From JANQRZ01 sp965214485 (GTDB taxonomy: Bacteria; Bacteroidota; Rhodothermia; Rhodothermales; JANQRZ01): 64,000 nucleotides of DNA. The translations under genes and the position numbers were made by a program. Below the pieces are notes generated by a model. That model was not told the DNA's origin. It made no database searches and saw only the letters and a program-made list of their open reading frames with translations. Positions 1-9,050 of the stretch are shown here, piece after piece. The stretch is taken from contig CBDCBW010000018.1 of the NCBI GenBank assembly GCA_965214485.1, positions 1 to 64,000 of the forward strand, written 5' to 3'. The first letter of the stretch is position 1; every line of letters starts with the position of its first letter.

Positions 1-609
1 CAGAAGACGGAAAACGGAGACCCAAGGGTGGGGACGCACACCGGGGTCGAACAAGCCGTTGCCGCGGGCGAGGAGCCGGCGAGCGGCGCGCAGGACGACG
101 GCGCGGCGGTCCCGCTGTGGCAGCGCTTCGCCGAGGAGACCGCCGGGGACGGCAGCGTCAACGCGCGCTTCGGGGCGGACAGCGCGGGGGCGGAGGGCGG
201 TGCCGGCGCGGCGGTGCCCCCGCCGGCAGCGTCCGAGGCAGCGGTACCGCTCTGGCAGCAGCTCGCCCGTCCACCCGCTGGCCCGACTCCGGCGCGCCCG
301 ACTCCGGCGCGCCCGACTCCGGCAGAGGCGGCTCGCTCGGAGGCGGCTCGCTCGGAGGCACTCAGCGCGCTCGAGGAACGGGTGCTCGGGCGGACCCCGC
401 CGGAGCGCCGGTCGCTCTACGTCAAGCACCTGTTCCGGGGCGACGCCGGGAAGTACGCCACGGTGCTGCACGCCCTCGACGCCGCCGCGTCGTGGACGGA
501 AGCGTCTCAGACCATCGCCCGCGACGTCTTCCGCCCGTTCCGGGTCAACATCTACGGCGAGCACGCGGTCGCCTTCACCGATGCGGTCGAGGCGCGTTTC
601 CGAGCGTGA
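1..609 (+). CDS. 3' part of an unknown gene (hypothetical protein)
   Basis: The reading frame is open from the first base of the window to TGA at 607-609, so the start probably lies upstream; GTG at 28 is only an internal candidate. I do not recognise the family. The visible 202 residues have an Ala/Pro/Glu-rich low-complexity part in which the short motif VPLWQ(R/Q)(F/L)A occurs twice (about residues 37 and 83). An in-frame 15-bp tandem repeat (PTPAR, then AARSE) follows. A compact, probably folded C-terminal domain of about 80 residues closes the protein (LEERVLGRTPPERRSLYVKH to the end). It ends 44 bp before the carboxylase gene, with a promoter-like TATCTTC box at 614-620 in the gap. The boxed motif and linker suggest a multi-domain adaptor, but no function can be given. 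Confidence 0.6.
   Translation, partial: QKTENGDPRVGTHTGVEQAVAAGEEPASGAQDDGAAVPLWQRFAEETAGDGSVNARFGADSAGAEGGAGAAVPPPAASEAAVPLWQQLARPPAGPTPARPTPARPTPAEAARSEAARSEALSALEERVLGRTPPERRSLYVKHLFRGDAGKYATVLHALDAAASWTEASQTIARDVFRPFRVNIYGEHAVAFTDAVEARFRA
282..356. repeat. 15-bp tandem repeats inside a coding region
   Basis: Three copies of a 15-bp unit (282-326, the third with three changed bases) are followed directly by two perfect copies of a second 15-bp unit (327-356). They encode PTPAR-PTPAR-PTPAE and AARSE-AARSE. The unit length keeps the frame open, and the repeats form the linker between the low-complexity part and the C-terminal domain. Confidence 0.9.
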
Positions 610-652
610 GGGCTATCTTCGCGCTCCCCTCAACTCGCCCCATCGCCCCGCC

Positions 653-2209
653 ATGCCCGACGCCCCGACCGACCTGATCGAAGACCTCCGCCGCCGCCGC
701 GCCGAAGCCGCGCTCGGCGGCGGCGAAGCCCGCATCGCGCGGCAGCACGAGAAGGGCAAGCTCACCGCGCGCGAGCGGCTCGACCTGCTCCTCGACCCCG
801 GCTCGTTCCAGGAGCTCGGCACCTTCGTCCGCCACCGGCGGACCGACTTCGGGCTCGAGAAGAACCGGCCCTACGGCGACGGCGTCGTGACCGGGTGGGG
901 GGCGATCGGCGGGCGTACGGTCTACGTCTTCAGCCAGGACTTCACCGTCTTCGGCGGCTCGCTCGCCGAGGCGCACGCCGCGAAGATCGAGAACGTGATG
1001 AACCTCGCGCTCGAGAACGGCGCGCCCGTCATCGGGCTGAACGACTCGGGCGGCGCGCGGATTCAGGAGGGCGTGGACTCGCTCGGCGGCTACGCCGACA
1101 TCTTCCTGCTCAACACGCTCGCGAGCGGCGTCGTCCCGCAGATTTCCGCGATCCTCGGGCCGTGCGCCGGCGGCGCGGTCTACAGCCCCGCCATCACCGA
1201 CTTCGTGTTCATGGCGCAGGGCACGAGCTACATGTTCGTCACCGGCCCCGACGTGGTCAAGACCGTGACGAACGAAGAGGTCACGCAGGAGGCGCTCGGC
1301 GGGGCCGAGACCCACGCCTCGAAGTCCGGCGTCGCGCACCGCGCCTTCCCGAACGAGGCCGCGCTGCTGCTCGGCATCCGCGAGCTGATGGGCTACCTCC
1401 CGCAAAACTGCGAGGACCCGCCACCCCTCGTCCCCACCGACGACCCCGAGGACCGCGCCGACCCGGCGCTCGACACCCTCGTCCCCGACAACCCGAACAA
1501 GCCCTACGACATCCACGACGTCATCCGGCGCGTCGTGGACGACGGCGGGTTCTTCGAGATCCACCCGGACTACGCGGCGAACCTCGTCGTCGGCTTCGCC
1601 CGGCTCGGGGGGCGGAGCGTCGGGGTGGTGGCGAATCAGCCCGCCGTGCTCGCGGGCGTGCTCGACATCGACGCGTCGCTCAAAGGCGCGCGGTTCGTAC
1701 GCTTCTGCGACGCCTTCGGGGTTCCGCTCGTCGTGTTCGAGGACGTGCCGGGCTTCCTGCCGGGGACCGATCAGGAGTGGCGCGGCATCATCAAGCACGG
1801 CGCGAAGCTGCTCTACGCCTTCTGCGAGGCGACCGTCCCCAAGCTCACCGTCATCACGCGCAAGGCCTACGGCGGGGCCTACGACGTGATGAACTCGAAG
1901 CACATCCGCGCCGACCTCAACCTCGCGTGGCCGACCGCCGAGATCGCGGTGATGGGGCCGAAGGGGGCTGTCGAGATCATCTACCGCAAGCAGATCGCCG
2001 AGGCCGAGGACCCTGCGGCGGTGGAAGCCGAGTTCATCGAGGAGTACCGCTCGACCTTCGCCAACCCCTACGTCGCCGCCGGGCGCGGGTTCGTCGACGA
2101 CGTGATCGAGCCGCGGGAGACGCGGAAAACGCTGATCCGGGCGCTTAATATGCTGCGCGACAAAGTTGATACTAACCCTCGCAAGAAGCACGGAAACATC
2201 CCCCTCTAA
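653..2209 (+). CDS. pccB: acyl-CoA carboxylase beta subunit (propionyl-CoA carboxylase type)
   Basis: The 518-residue protein is the carboxyltransferase subunit of a biotin-dependent acyl-CoA carboxylase. It moves CO2 from carboxybiotin to propionyl-CoA or a similar acyl-CoA. The crotonase-fold halves are clear: N-terminal TARERLDLLLDPGSF, the glycine-rich oxyanion segment LNDSGGARIQEGVDSLGG, then GPCAGGAVYSPAITDF. The C-terminal half has EDVPGFLPGTDQEW and KAYGGAYDVM, and it ends in the family-typical KKHGNIPL. Length matches the usual 510-520 residues. The ATG at 653 gives the standard N-terminus. No biotin carboxylase or BCCP gene is nearby, so the alpha subunit must be encoded elsewhere. 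A TATCTTC box 39 bp upstream may be the promoter. Confidence 0.95.
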   Translation: MPDAPTDLIEDLRRRRAEAALGGGEARIARQHEKGKLTARERLDLLLDPGSFQELGTFVRHRRTDFGLEKNRPYGDGVVTGWGAIGGRTVYVFSQDFTVFGGSLAEAHAAKIENVMNLALENGAPVIGLNDSGGARIQEGVDSLGGYADIFLLNTLASGVVPQISAILGPCAGGAVYSPAITDFVFMAQGTSYMFVTGPDVVKTVTNEEVTQEALGGAETHASKSGVAHRAFPNEAALLLGIRELMGYLPQNCEDPPPLVPTDDPEDRADPALDTLVPDNPNKPYDIHDVIRRVVDDGGFFEIHPDYAANLVVGFARLGGRSVGVVANQPAVLAGVLDIDASLKGARFVRFCDAFGVPLVVFEDVPGFLPGTDQEWRGIIKHGAKLLYAFCEATVPKLTVITRKAYGGAYDVMNSKHIRADLNLAWPTAEIAVMGPKGAVEIIYRKQIAEAEDPAAVEAEFIEEYRSTFANPYVAAGRGFVDDVIEPRETRKTLIRALNMLRDKVDTNPRKKHGNIPL

Positions 2210-2349
2210 CGTGCGCGGAAACGGGAAGCGGGTGAGGGCTAGGGCTTCTTCTCAGAAGAAAAGCATAACTTTTTACCTCGCACCGCTTGAAAGGGCGCTC
2301 TTAAAGTTTTAGTTTAAGACATCGCCCTCTAGCCCCGACCCCACCCTCT

Positions 2350-4032
2350 ATGCCACGCCTCCTCGCCCTCGCCGCCGTCCTCTGCCTGCTCGTCCCGCCC
2401 GCTGCTGCGCAGGACGACTCCGCCGACCTTTCGAAGCTCGCCGCCCGCCCGGCCGAGCCGTTGGCGTCGCCCACGGCGCAGTGGATCGAGGACGAGCTGG
2501 CCGACGACAGCGGCCTCGGCGCGGCCGATTCGCTCTCGACGCCGGAGCTGGCACGCCGCGTGGCCCGGCTCTATGCGAACCAATCGAACCTCCTCCTGGC
2601 CGAGGTCGCGGGCGACACCGAGGTGTTCGAGCGCACGCTCGACGCGACGATGCAGGACTTGCGCGACCTCGCGCAGCGGCCCGGCGTGCTCGATCAGCCC
2701 CGCTTCCGCGAGCTCTACCGCTCGGTCCTCACCGAGTACGAGCAGTACCACGGCCCCGACCCGGACCTGGCGATCGAGCGCGGCGACGTCTTCGCGCTCC
2801 GGGCCGACATCTTCGCCGAGCTGGCGAACGTGGACGAGCCGCTGATCGAAGACGTGGACCTCCCGGCCTCCGTCGTGGCGACGTTCCCGATGGAGACCAA
2901 CCGCGCCGTCGAGAGCTACATCCGGTTCCTGCTCCGCAAGCGCGGGCACGTCGGCACGGTCCGCCACCGGGCCGAGACCTACTTCCCGATGATCGAGCAG
3001 ATTCTCGCCGAGGAGGGCGTGCCGGACGAGCTGAAGTACCTCGCCGTCGTCGAGAGCGCGCTGAACCCGCGCGCCCGCTCGTGGGCCGGGGCGTCGGGCA
3101 TGTGGCAGTTCATCCCGGCGACGGGCCGGCACTCCGGGCTCACCGTGACCCGCGAGCTCGACGAGCGCCTCGACCCGGAGGCCGCGACCCGCGCCGCCTC
3201 CCGGCACCTCAACGAGCTGTACGCGATGTTCGGCGACTGGCAACTCGCGATCTCCGGCTACAACTGCAACCCGGCCAAGATCCGCCGCGAGCTGCGCCGC
3301 GCCGAGGCCCGGCTGGGCCGGAAGGCGACGTTCTGGGACATCTACAACCACATCCCGCGCGAGACGCGGGGCTACGTCCCGGCGTTCATCGCGACCTCGC
3401 TCGTGATGTCCAACCCCGAGGCGTTCGAGCTGCCGCCGGTCGAGGGCGCGCCGCGCTACGAGTTCGACCTCGTCCCGGTCAAAGGGGGGACGACGCTGGC
3501 GGCGGTCGCCGAGCGGGCGGGCACGAACCTGGGCACGCTGCGGGCGCTGAACCCGTCGCTGCGCCGCTCCCGCGTGCCGGCGTCGGCGGCGATGCGGATG
3601 GTCCGGATTCCGGCGGGGCACTACATCCGCTACGCCTCGCGGCTGGCCGACCTCGCCCCGTCGCGCTCCACCGAAGCGCCGCGCACGGTGGTCTACCGGG
3701 GCAGCAACCGCCGCGTCATCGGCTTCGCCTCGGCGCAGGACAACGCCCGCCTGAGCCGCAGCTCGTCGGCTCCGCTCGTCTCGGTGGCCGAGGTCGCGGC
3801 GAAGGCCCGGCGGCCCGCCGTTGCCCCGGCGAGCACCGCCTCCACCGCCTCTGCCGGCTCCGAGACGCAGCGCATCCGCTACCGCGTCCGGCGCGGCGAC
3901 ACGCTCGGCAAGATCGCCCGGCGGCACGGCGTCAGCGTGCGGCAGCTTCGGGAGTGGAACGGGGTCCGAGGCTCGGTGATTCGCATCGGGCAGCGGCTGA
4001 CGATCCACAAGCCGCGCAGCAGCCGGGGCTGA
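2350..4032 (+). CDS. mltD: membrane-bound lytic murein transglycosylase D-like protein
   Basis: This 560-residue exported peptidoglycan lytic transglycosylase cleaves the MurNAc-GlcNAc bond to give 1,6-anhydro ends. A signal peptide (MPRLLALAAVLCLLVPPAAA) starts the protein. The SLT domain begins near residue 225 with LKYLAVVESALNPRARS, where Glu235 is the expected catalytic acid, followed by ASGMWQFIPATGR and SGYNCNPAKI. A central segment (about 375-420) resembles a worn LysM. A clear LysM sits at the C-terminus (RVRRGDTLGKIARRHGVS to RIGQRLTI). It is convergent with the next gene and shares a strong hairpin terminator with it. The 140-bp upstream gap is AT-richer than its surroundings and has TTG at 2287 with TAGTTTAA at 2310, a plausible weak promoter. 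Confidence 0.93.
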   Translation: MPRLLALAAVLCLLVPPAAAQDDSADLSKLAARPAEPLASPTAQWIEDELADDSGLGAADSLSTPELARRVARLYANQSNLLLAEVAGDTEVFERTLDATMQDLRDLAQRPGVLDQPRFRELYRSVLTEYEQYHGPDPDLAIERGDVFALRADIFAELANVDEPLIEDVDLPASVVATFPMETNRAVESYIRFLLRKRGHVGTVRHRAETYFPMIEQILAEEGVPDELKYLAVVESALNPRARSWAGASGMWQFIPATGRHSGLTVTRELDERLDPEAATRAASRHLNELYAMFGDWQLAISGYNCNPAKIRRELRRAEARLGRKATFWDIYNHIPRETRGYVPAFIATSLVMSNPEAFELPPVEGAPRYEFDLVPVKGGTTLAAVAERAGTNLGTLRALNPSLRRSRVPASAAMRMVRIPAGHYIRYASRLADLAPSRSTEAPRTVVYRGSNRRVIGFASAQDNARLSRSSSAPLVSVAEVAAKARRPAVAPASTASTASAGSETQRIRYRVRRGDTLGKIARRHGVSVRQLREWNGVRGSVIRIGQRLTIHKPRSSRG

Positions 4033-4054
4033 ACTCCGGCAGGACGATGCACAA

Positions 4055-4093
4055 CAGAGGGGGCGCTCCGCCGTGTGTGGAGCGCCCCCTCTG
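4055..4093. terminator. bidirectional hairpin terminator between convergent genes
   Basis: A perfect 15-bp inverted repeat (4055-4069 with 4079-4093) surrounds a 9-nt loop, exactly between the mltD-like gene and the convergent T9SS gene. There is no long T-run, so it may stop transcription mainly through stem strength. Confidence 0.75.
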
Positions 4094-4109
4094 CCGCTAG
4101 CTGCCCCCG

Positions 4110-6830
4110 CTACCGAAGCAGCAGCACCTTCGCCGCCTGCCGCCTGCCGCCGGCGTCGAGCACGACGAGGTAGACCCCCGACGACAGCCCTGCACCGCGC
4201 AGCGTCGCACGGTGCGACCCTGCCGCTAGCTCCCGGTCTTCGAGCACCGCCACCTCGCGCCCGAGCACGTCGAAGACCGACACCCGCACGGGGCCGGGCC
4301 GCTCGACCGCGAACGGCACCGTCGTGCTTGCTCCGAGGCTTCCGCCGAACGGGTTGGGGTACGCCGCCCCGAGGGCGAAGCCGGTCGGCTGGACCGGTGC
4401 GTCGCCCTCGTCATCAGTCAGCAGGCGCTCGTTCGGGTCGAAGCGAATCACGGTTCCAGCGTCCGGCGTCGTCCCGTCCTCGGCGAGGTCCGCGAGTTGG
4501 ATACCGCCCGTCCCGCCGAGCAGCGAGGTCAGGCGGCTGTTGCCGCCCCGGTAGCAGAAGGCGACGTAGTACCCCTGCGTGCGGCAGTCCTCGCCGGAGA
4601 GCGGGTTCGGGTCGATCTGCACGTCGCCGTCGGTTTCAGGATCGTAGATCGCGCCGACCCCGCCGAAGCCGAGGGCTGCGGCCTCGAACAGCGCGTAGCC
4701 GTCCGGGCGGTCGGGCATCGTCCACAGCACCCGGTGCGTCGCGCGCAACGCGAGCGTGTCCGCGCCGACGATCACAGGTCGCGTTTCCGTCGAGAAGGTG
4801 TCCTCCCAGTTCTCGACCGGATCGTCGGCACCGACGTCGGGCGGGCGAAGGATCGGGACCATGCGGAGGTCGTCCTCGTCGTCGTTCTCGGCCCCGGCGT
4901 TCCACAGCTCGAAGGGGACGCTCGCGATGAGGTCGGTGCCGCCCGGGGCCGCCGAGGCGTAGACGCCGAGGCACGCGCCGACGGTCGAGCAGGCGTCGGT
5001 GAAGCGCATCTCGAGGTTGTCGCCGCTGATGACCTCGGCGCTGCGGAGGAGTTGCCGAAGAACATTGTCCTCGGTGGTGACGACGTAGTCGCCGGTGACG
5101 TTGGGGTCGAGCCAGACGGTGTTGCCGTCGTAGATCGGGCAGCCGGGGTCGCCGGGGTCGGGGCACGGCGCAGCGTCGGGGTTGGCGGTCTCGACGATGC
5201 CGATGCCTCCCATGAAGTCGTCGATCTCGTAGCGGTAGAGGGTGAACGAGCGGCTGTCGGAGTAGAAGCTCGACTCGCGCCCGGCGATGGCGCGGACCCG
5301 CCACGTGTAGTCGGTCACGACGTTGACCGGGCCGACGAAGTCCAGCGAGGGATTACCGGTGTACCGCACGAGAGGCTCGCCATCCGTCGGGGTTATTTCG
5401 ACGCGGTAGCCCTCGGCTCCGGGCACAGGGTCCCACCGGAGCCGCGCCGGTTCGTCGACGATCGTGGCTCCGTCGGCGGGGCCGGTGAGCGCAGGCGCGG
5501 CGAGGTCGCCGGGCGGCGAGACCGGGGGGCCGGGCGCGAACAGGTCGCCGGCGTCGTAGCGCGCCTGCACCAGGTCGGAGGCGGCTTTGAGTTCCGTCAC
5601 CGAGTCGAAGTTGCTGCTGCCCCGTGCGTAGAGGATGGCGAGGTCGACCGTCTTCGTCTCGCCAGGTTGGAGCGTGAAGGCGGGTGTGGAGATTATATAG
5701 CGCCGGTCGTCAGGGTTGATGGGAGCGCTGCACTCAGGCTGCGGGCAGACCTCGCTCCAGAACTCAGGCACCGTCGGGTCGCCGGGGAAAACGAAATCGA
5801 TAGGTGTTGCCGTCGTGTCTAGTCCATCCCCTCCTTCGGTCAGAGGTGTGCTGTCAAGCCATTGTGACTGCATATAGTTGTAATAGTCCTCTTTCGTGTC
5901 GGGATCGCCAGCGCGCGGGCCACTGAAGAATCCATGCATAATATGGCCGGCTCCTGTGAGGAAGTCCACGCCGAGGGCGGGTGGGGTGAGGCCGTAGCCA
6001 CTGGCTCCGACTTCATCGTCGTTGTCGGCGTTGTAGACGAAGCCCATGCTGCGCGTCGAATCACTGCCGATGTAGTCGTCGGTGAAGTTGCCCAGGTCGG
6101 GGTCGATCCACCATGTGAAGTAGGCGTTTTCGAACGGCGCGTCGCCCCGGTAGTCGAGTTCGTAGCGGTAGTACGTCGCCCGGTCGAAGCGCGGGTCGGC
6201 GCTCGCCACGACGAAGGCTGTCACGCGGACCTCCAGCCCAATCGGCTGAGAGAGCGTCGTAGCGTGCGGCCCGGCTACGTCGTTCATCACCCAGAAGGCG
6301 GTCTCGTGCCCGAAGATCACGGGGCGGTCGCCGTCGGCGAGGTCGTACTCGCCGTCGCCGTTCGCGTCGGTGAACGGGGCACCCAGATCGACGGGCCACT
6401 CGCGGAGGTCGGCGGTGGCGAAGCCCTCGTCGTCGTAGAGCTGCACGTCGAGCGCGTCGACGCGCCAGATGCGGTCGAAGGGTTCGCAGTCGGCAGGCGG
6501 CTCGCCGGAGGGCGAGAGCGGGCCGGGGTAGTACTCGTAGTCCTCTGATGCCTGGGCGTAGGTTGCAGCAGCGGTGCGGATCTCGCCATCTACGAGGCCA
6601 CCGACCCAGATACCGGCGGCGAAGATCGGCGAGATACCGCTGCCCCTTGGCACTTCGTAAAGTGGATCACCACCGTTAAAAAACTGGTTGCCCTTGTTAT
6701 AGAGTTGGGCGCGGACGTCGGTGAAGCCGAGTTGGGCGCGCGCGTCGCCGAGTTCGCAGGTGCCGGAGGGTTGAGCGAAGGCGGGAGCAGCGAAGACGAG
6801 GGCGACGAGAACAGTAGCGAATAGACGCAT
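4110..6830 (-). CDS. large secreted protein with T9SS C-terminal sorting domain
   Basis: The 906-residue exported protein starts with a signal peptide (MRLFATVLVALVFAAPAFA, then QPSG). The last 85 residues are a type A T9SS sorting domain: GAAYPNPFGG, then VSVFDVLGREVAVLEDREL, ending LSSGVYLVVLDAGGRRQAAKVLLLR. Such domains direct passage through the PorSS outer-membrane channel. A fibronectin III-like stretch (APALTGPADGATIVDEPARL to SRSFTLYRYE) lies near residues 440-535. The N-terminal half holds many Asp/Gly-rich segments (DANGDGEYDLADGD) that look calcium-binding and are typical of surface proteins. The true activity is not evident. It appears monocistronic and is separated from bshA by about 240 bp. 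Confidence 0.85.
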   Translation of the reverse strand: MRLFATVLVALVFAAPAFAQPSGTCELGDARAQLGFTDVRAQLYNKGNQFFNGGDPLYEVPRGSGISPIFAAGIWVGGLVDGEIRTAAATYAQASEDYEYYPGPLSPSGEPPADCEPFDRIWRVDALDVQLYDDEGFATADLREWPVDLGAPFTDANGDGEYDLADGDRPVIFGHETAFWVMNDVAGPHATTLSQPIGLEVRVTAFVVASADPRFDRATYYRYELDYRGDAPFENAYFTWWIDPDLGNFTDDYIGSDSTRSMGFVYNADNDDEVGASGYGLTPPALGVDFLTGAGHIMHGFFSGPRAGDPDTKEDYYNYMQSQWLDSTPLTEGGDGLDTTATPIDFVFPGDPTVPEFWSEVCPQPECSAPINPDDRRYIISTPAFTLQPGETKTVDLAILYARGSSNFDSVTELKAASDLVQARYDAGDLFAPGPPVSPPGDLAAPALTGPADGATIVDEPARLRWDPVPGAEGYRVEITPTDGEPLVRYTGNPSLDFVGPVNVVTDYTWRVRAIAGRESSFYSDSRSFTLYRYEIDDFMGGIGIVETANPDAAPCPDPGDPGCPIYDGNTVWLDPNVTGDYVVTTEDNVLRQLLRSAEVISGDNLEMRFTDACSTVGACLGVYASAAPGGTDLIASVPFELWNAGAENDDEDDLRMVPILRPPDVGADDPVENWEDTFSTETRPVIVGADTLALRATHRVLWTMPDRPDGYALFEAAALGFGGVGAIYDPETDGDVQIDPNPLSGEDCRTQGYYVAFCYRGGNSRLTSLLGGTGGIQLADLAEDGTTPDAGTVIRFDPNERLLTDDEGDAPVQPTGFALGAAYPNPFGGSLGASTTVPFAVERPGPVRVSVFDVLGREVAVLEDRELAAGSHRATLRGAGLSSGVYLVVLDAGGRRQAAKVLLLR

Positions 6831-6911
6831 AGCAGGAGCGGTCAGGTGAATGTGCTACAAGAAAGAAAATCCGCCATCGCCAAAGGAGGCAAAATCCCGT
6901 ACCCGCGTGAA

Positions 6912-6953
6912 ACACCTCCGCCGCCCCGGACGAGGTCCGAAGCGGCGGGGTGT
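6912..6953 (-). terminator. probable terminator hairpin downstream of bshA
   Basis: A 12-bp stem with one bulged T (6912-6924 pairing with 6942-6953) has a 17-nt loop. It lies 116 bp after the bshA stop on the minus strand. No T-run follows, so it could also be a leader structure of the T9SS gene downstream. Confidence 0.4.
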
Positions 6954-7050
6954 GCAAGCAGTGAGTAAGGATTTCGTGTCGCTCGTTCGTTGAGCGGTCC
7001 CGAAGGACAGGCTCAGTATACGACGACCGGGCAGCAGGTTCCAACCGCCG

Positions 7051-7080
7051 CTCCTCAGCAGCCGACTCCTCAGCAGCCGA
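7051..7080. repeat. perfect 15-bp tandem duplication over the bshA stop codon
   Basis: Two identical 15-bp copies (7051-7065 and 7066-7080) abut. The copy nearer the gene contains the last codons and the TGA of bshA. The second repeats the same Gly-Cys-stop sequence just beyond it. Confidence 0.9.
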
Positions 7081-8245
7081 CGGCAGGCTCGGCGTTCTCG
7101 ACGCGCTCAACGAGGGCTGTATAAAAGGCCTCGTACTGCGGCACGATGCGGTCGATGTCGAACTGCTCGACGGCGCGGCGGCGGGCGGCGTCGGCCATGC
7201 GGGCGTGGAGGGCGTCGTCGCTGAGGATGCGCTGGGTGGCCTCGGTGAGGCAACCCACGTCGGCGAGGGGGCAGAGGAAGCCGGTCTCGCCGTCGAGGTT
7301 CAGCTCCGGCAGGCCGCCGATGTCGGTCGAGACGACGGGGACGCCGCAGGCCATCGCCTCGAGCGCCGCGAGGCCGAAGGTCTCCGAGCCCGACGGCATC
7401 AGGAACACGTCGGCCACCGAGAGGATCTCCTCGATGGGCTCCTGCTTGCCGAGGAAGCGCACGTCGCCGTAGACCCCGAGGTCGCGCGCGAGCGCCTCGG
7501 CCGCCGGGCGGTCCGGCCCGTCGCCGACGAGCAGGAGCTTGACGCCGGGGCCGTTGCCGTTGAGGCCGCCCTCGTGGAGTCGGTGGAAGACGTGGACCAC
7601 GTCGCTGGCGCGCTTGACTTCGCGGAAGTTCGAGACGTGGATCAGCAGCTTCTCGCCGTTCGGGGCGATGGCCTGCTTGAAGTGCCCCTTCTGCTGCCGC
7701 GTGAAGCGTTCGGTGTCGACGAAGTTGGGGATCACCTCGATGCCGCGCTCGACCTCGAAGTGGCCGTGCGTCTCGCTGCGGAGCCAGTCCGAGACGGCCG
7801 TCACGCCGTCCGAGGCGTTGATGGCGTGCGTCACGACGGGCGCGAACGACGGGTCCTGCCCGACGAGGGTGATGTCGGTCCCGTGGAGCGTGGTCACGAC
7901 GGGGACGCGGATGCCTTCGCACGCGAGAATCTGGCGGGCGAGGACCGCGCTCGTGGCGTGGGGGATCGCGTAGTGGACGTGCAAGAGGTCGAGCCGCTCG
8001 TGCTTCACCACGTCGATCATCTTGCTGGTGAGCGCGAGCGAGTAGGGCGGGTACTCGAAGAGCGGGTAGGTGTTGACCCGGACCTCGTGGAAGGTGATGC
8101 GCTCGGTGACGTGGGCGAGGCGCTGCGGCGGGGCGTAGGCGATGAAGTGGATGTCGTGCCCGCGCCGGGCGAGCGCCTTGCCAAGCTCGGTGGCGACGAC
8201 GCCGGAGCCGCCGTAGGTCGGGTAACAGGTGATGCCGATGCGCAT
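7070..8245 (-). CDS. bshA: N-acetyl-alpha-D-glucosaminyl L-malate synthase BshA
   Basis: BshA joins UDP-GlcNAc to L-malate, the first step of bacillithiol synthesis, in the cytoplasm. The 391 residues are a GT-B glycosyltransferase of family 4. The N-terminal glycine loop is the BshA signature MRIGITCYPTYGGSGVVATE. It is followed by HFIAYAPPQRL, LLHVHYAIPHATSA and TTLHGTDITLVGQDPSF. The C-terminal domain has FREVKRASDVV and the nucleotide-binding PSGSETFGLAALEAMACGVP. Length agrees with the family (about 375-395). No bshB or bshC is seen in the window. A tandem duplication sits on its stop codon. Confidence 0.95.
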   Translation of the reverse strand: MRIGITCYPTYGGSGVVATELGKALARRGHDIHFIAYAPPQRLAHVTERITFHEVRVNTYPLFEYPPYSLALTSKMIDVVKHERLDLLHVHYAIPHATSAVLARQILACEGIRVPVVTTLHGTDITLVGQDPSFAPVVTHAINASDGVTAVSDWLRSETHGHFEVERGIEVIPNFVDTERFTRQQKGHFKQAIAPNGEKLLIHVSNFREVKRASDVVHVFHRLHEGGLNGNGPGVKLLLVGDGPDRPAAEALARDLGVYGDVRFLGKQEPIEEILSVADVFLMPSGSETFGLAALEAMACGVPVVSTDIGGLPELNLDGETGFLCPLADVGCLTEATQRILSDDALHARMADAARRRAVEQFDIDRIVPQYEAFYTALVERVENAEPAVGC

Positions 8246-8384
8246 GAAGACCGGTGTTCGAGACGTGCAGGAGCGAGGGCGGGAAACTCCGCCGCCGGAG
8301 GATAAGTTGCCGAGCGCGGCGCAGGCTTAACGACGCGGTCACGTATCTTTCCCTTTCCACCTCGACTGCTCACCCCCACGCCCC

Positions 8385-8951
8385 ATGCGCTCTCTCCGCT
8401 TCGCCCTCCTCGCCGCGCTCTTCGCCGCCGCCCCGCTCGCCCACGCCCAGCTCATCCCGAGCTTCGGCGTCGTCGGCGGCCTCAACTTCGGCTCGCTCTC
8501 CGACGCCGGAACCGCCGACCTCGACCAGTCCACCGGCTACCACATCGGCATTTTCGCCGACGCCGGCTTCGGACCGCTTGCGGCTCGCGCCTCGGTGCTC
8601 TACGTCCAGGTCGGGGACACGGAGGGCGACGACGGCATCTCGTTCGTCGCGCTGCCGATAGACTTCCAGTACGGCCTCCCGCTGCCGGTTCTGCGGCCCT
8701 ATGCCCTGCTCGGCCCCGAGTTTCGGTTCCCGGCCGGGGACTTCGCCGACAGCGATGCCCGCAGCGTCAACGTCGCCGTCAACGTGGGCATCGGGGCCGA
8801 GCTGAGCGCGATCGTCGGGCCGAGCGTCTTTGCCGAGCTGCGCTACGCGCTCGACGTGACGGGCTTCGCCGACGATGAGCTGTTCGGCGTGCCGACGGAC
8901 GACTCGTTCAAGGTGAGCGTGTTCTACCTCCGGGTCGGCGTCGGCCTCTGA
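8385..8951 (+). CDS. outer-membrane beta-barrel protein (porin family)
   Basis: The 188-residue protein has a signal peptide (MRSLRFALLAALFAAAPLAHA) and then about eight amphipathic beta-strands (for example YHIGIFADAGFGPLAARASV and VSVFYLRVGVGL at the end). It resembles the PorT/OmpW-sized barrels common in Bacteroidota. The final strand ends in an aromatic-leucine pattern suited to BAM recognition. A TATCTTT box lies 41 bp upstream of the ATG. The substrate is unknown. Confidence 0.75.
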   Translation: MRSLRFALLAALFAAAPLAHAQLIPSFGVVGGLNFGSLSDAGTADLDQSTGYHIGIFADAGFGPLAARASVLYVQVGDTEGDDGISFVALPIDFQYGLPLPVLRPYALLGPEFRFPAGDFADSDARSVNVAVNVGIGAELSAIVGPSVFAELRYALDVTGFADDELFGVPTDDSFKVSVFYLRVGVGL

Positions 8952-9013
8952 CGGGGCACCGGAATTTGGTTTGGACTGAGCGGGCCGGTGATCCTATCAT
9001 CGGCCCGTTTTCC

Positions 9014-9045
9014 ATCCATGCACCTGTTTCTATCCATGCACCTGT
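9014..9045. repeat. 18-bp-period direct repeat at the start of an outer-membrane protein gene
   Basis: The sequence ATCCATGCACCTGT occurs at 9014-9027 and again at 9032-9045, with an 18-bp period. Both copies carry an in-frame ATG (9018 and 9036), giving MHLFLS-MHLSE ahead of the likely true start at 9051. Confidence 0.9.
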
Positions 9046-9050
9046 CTGAG

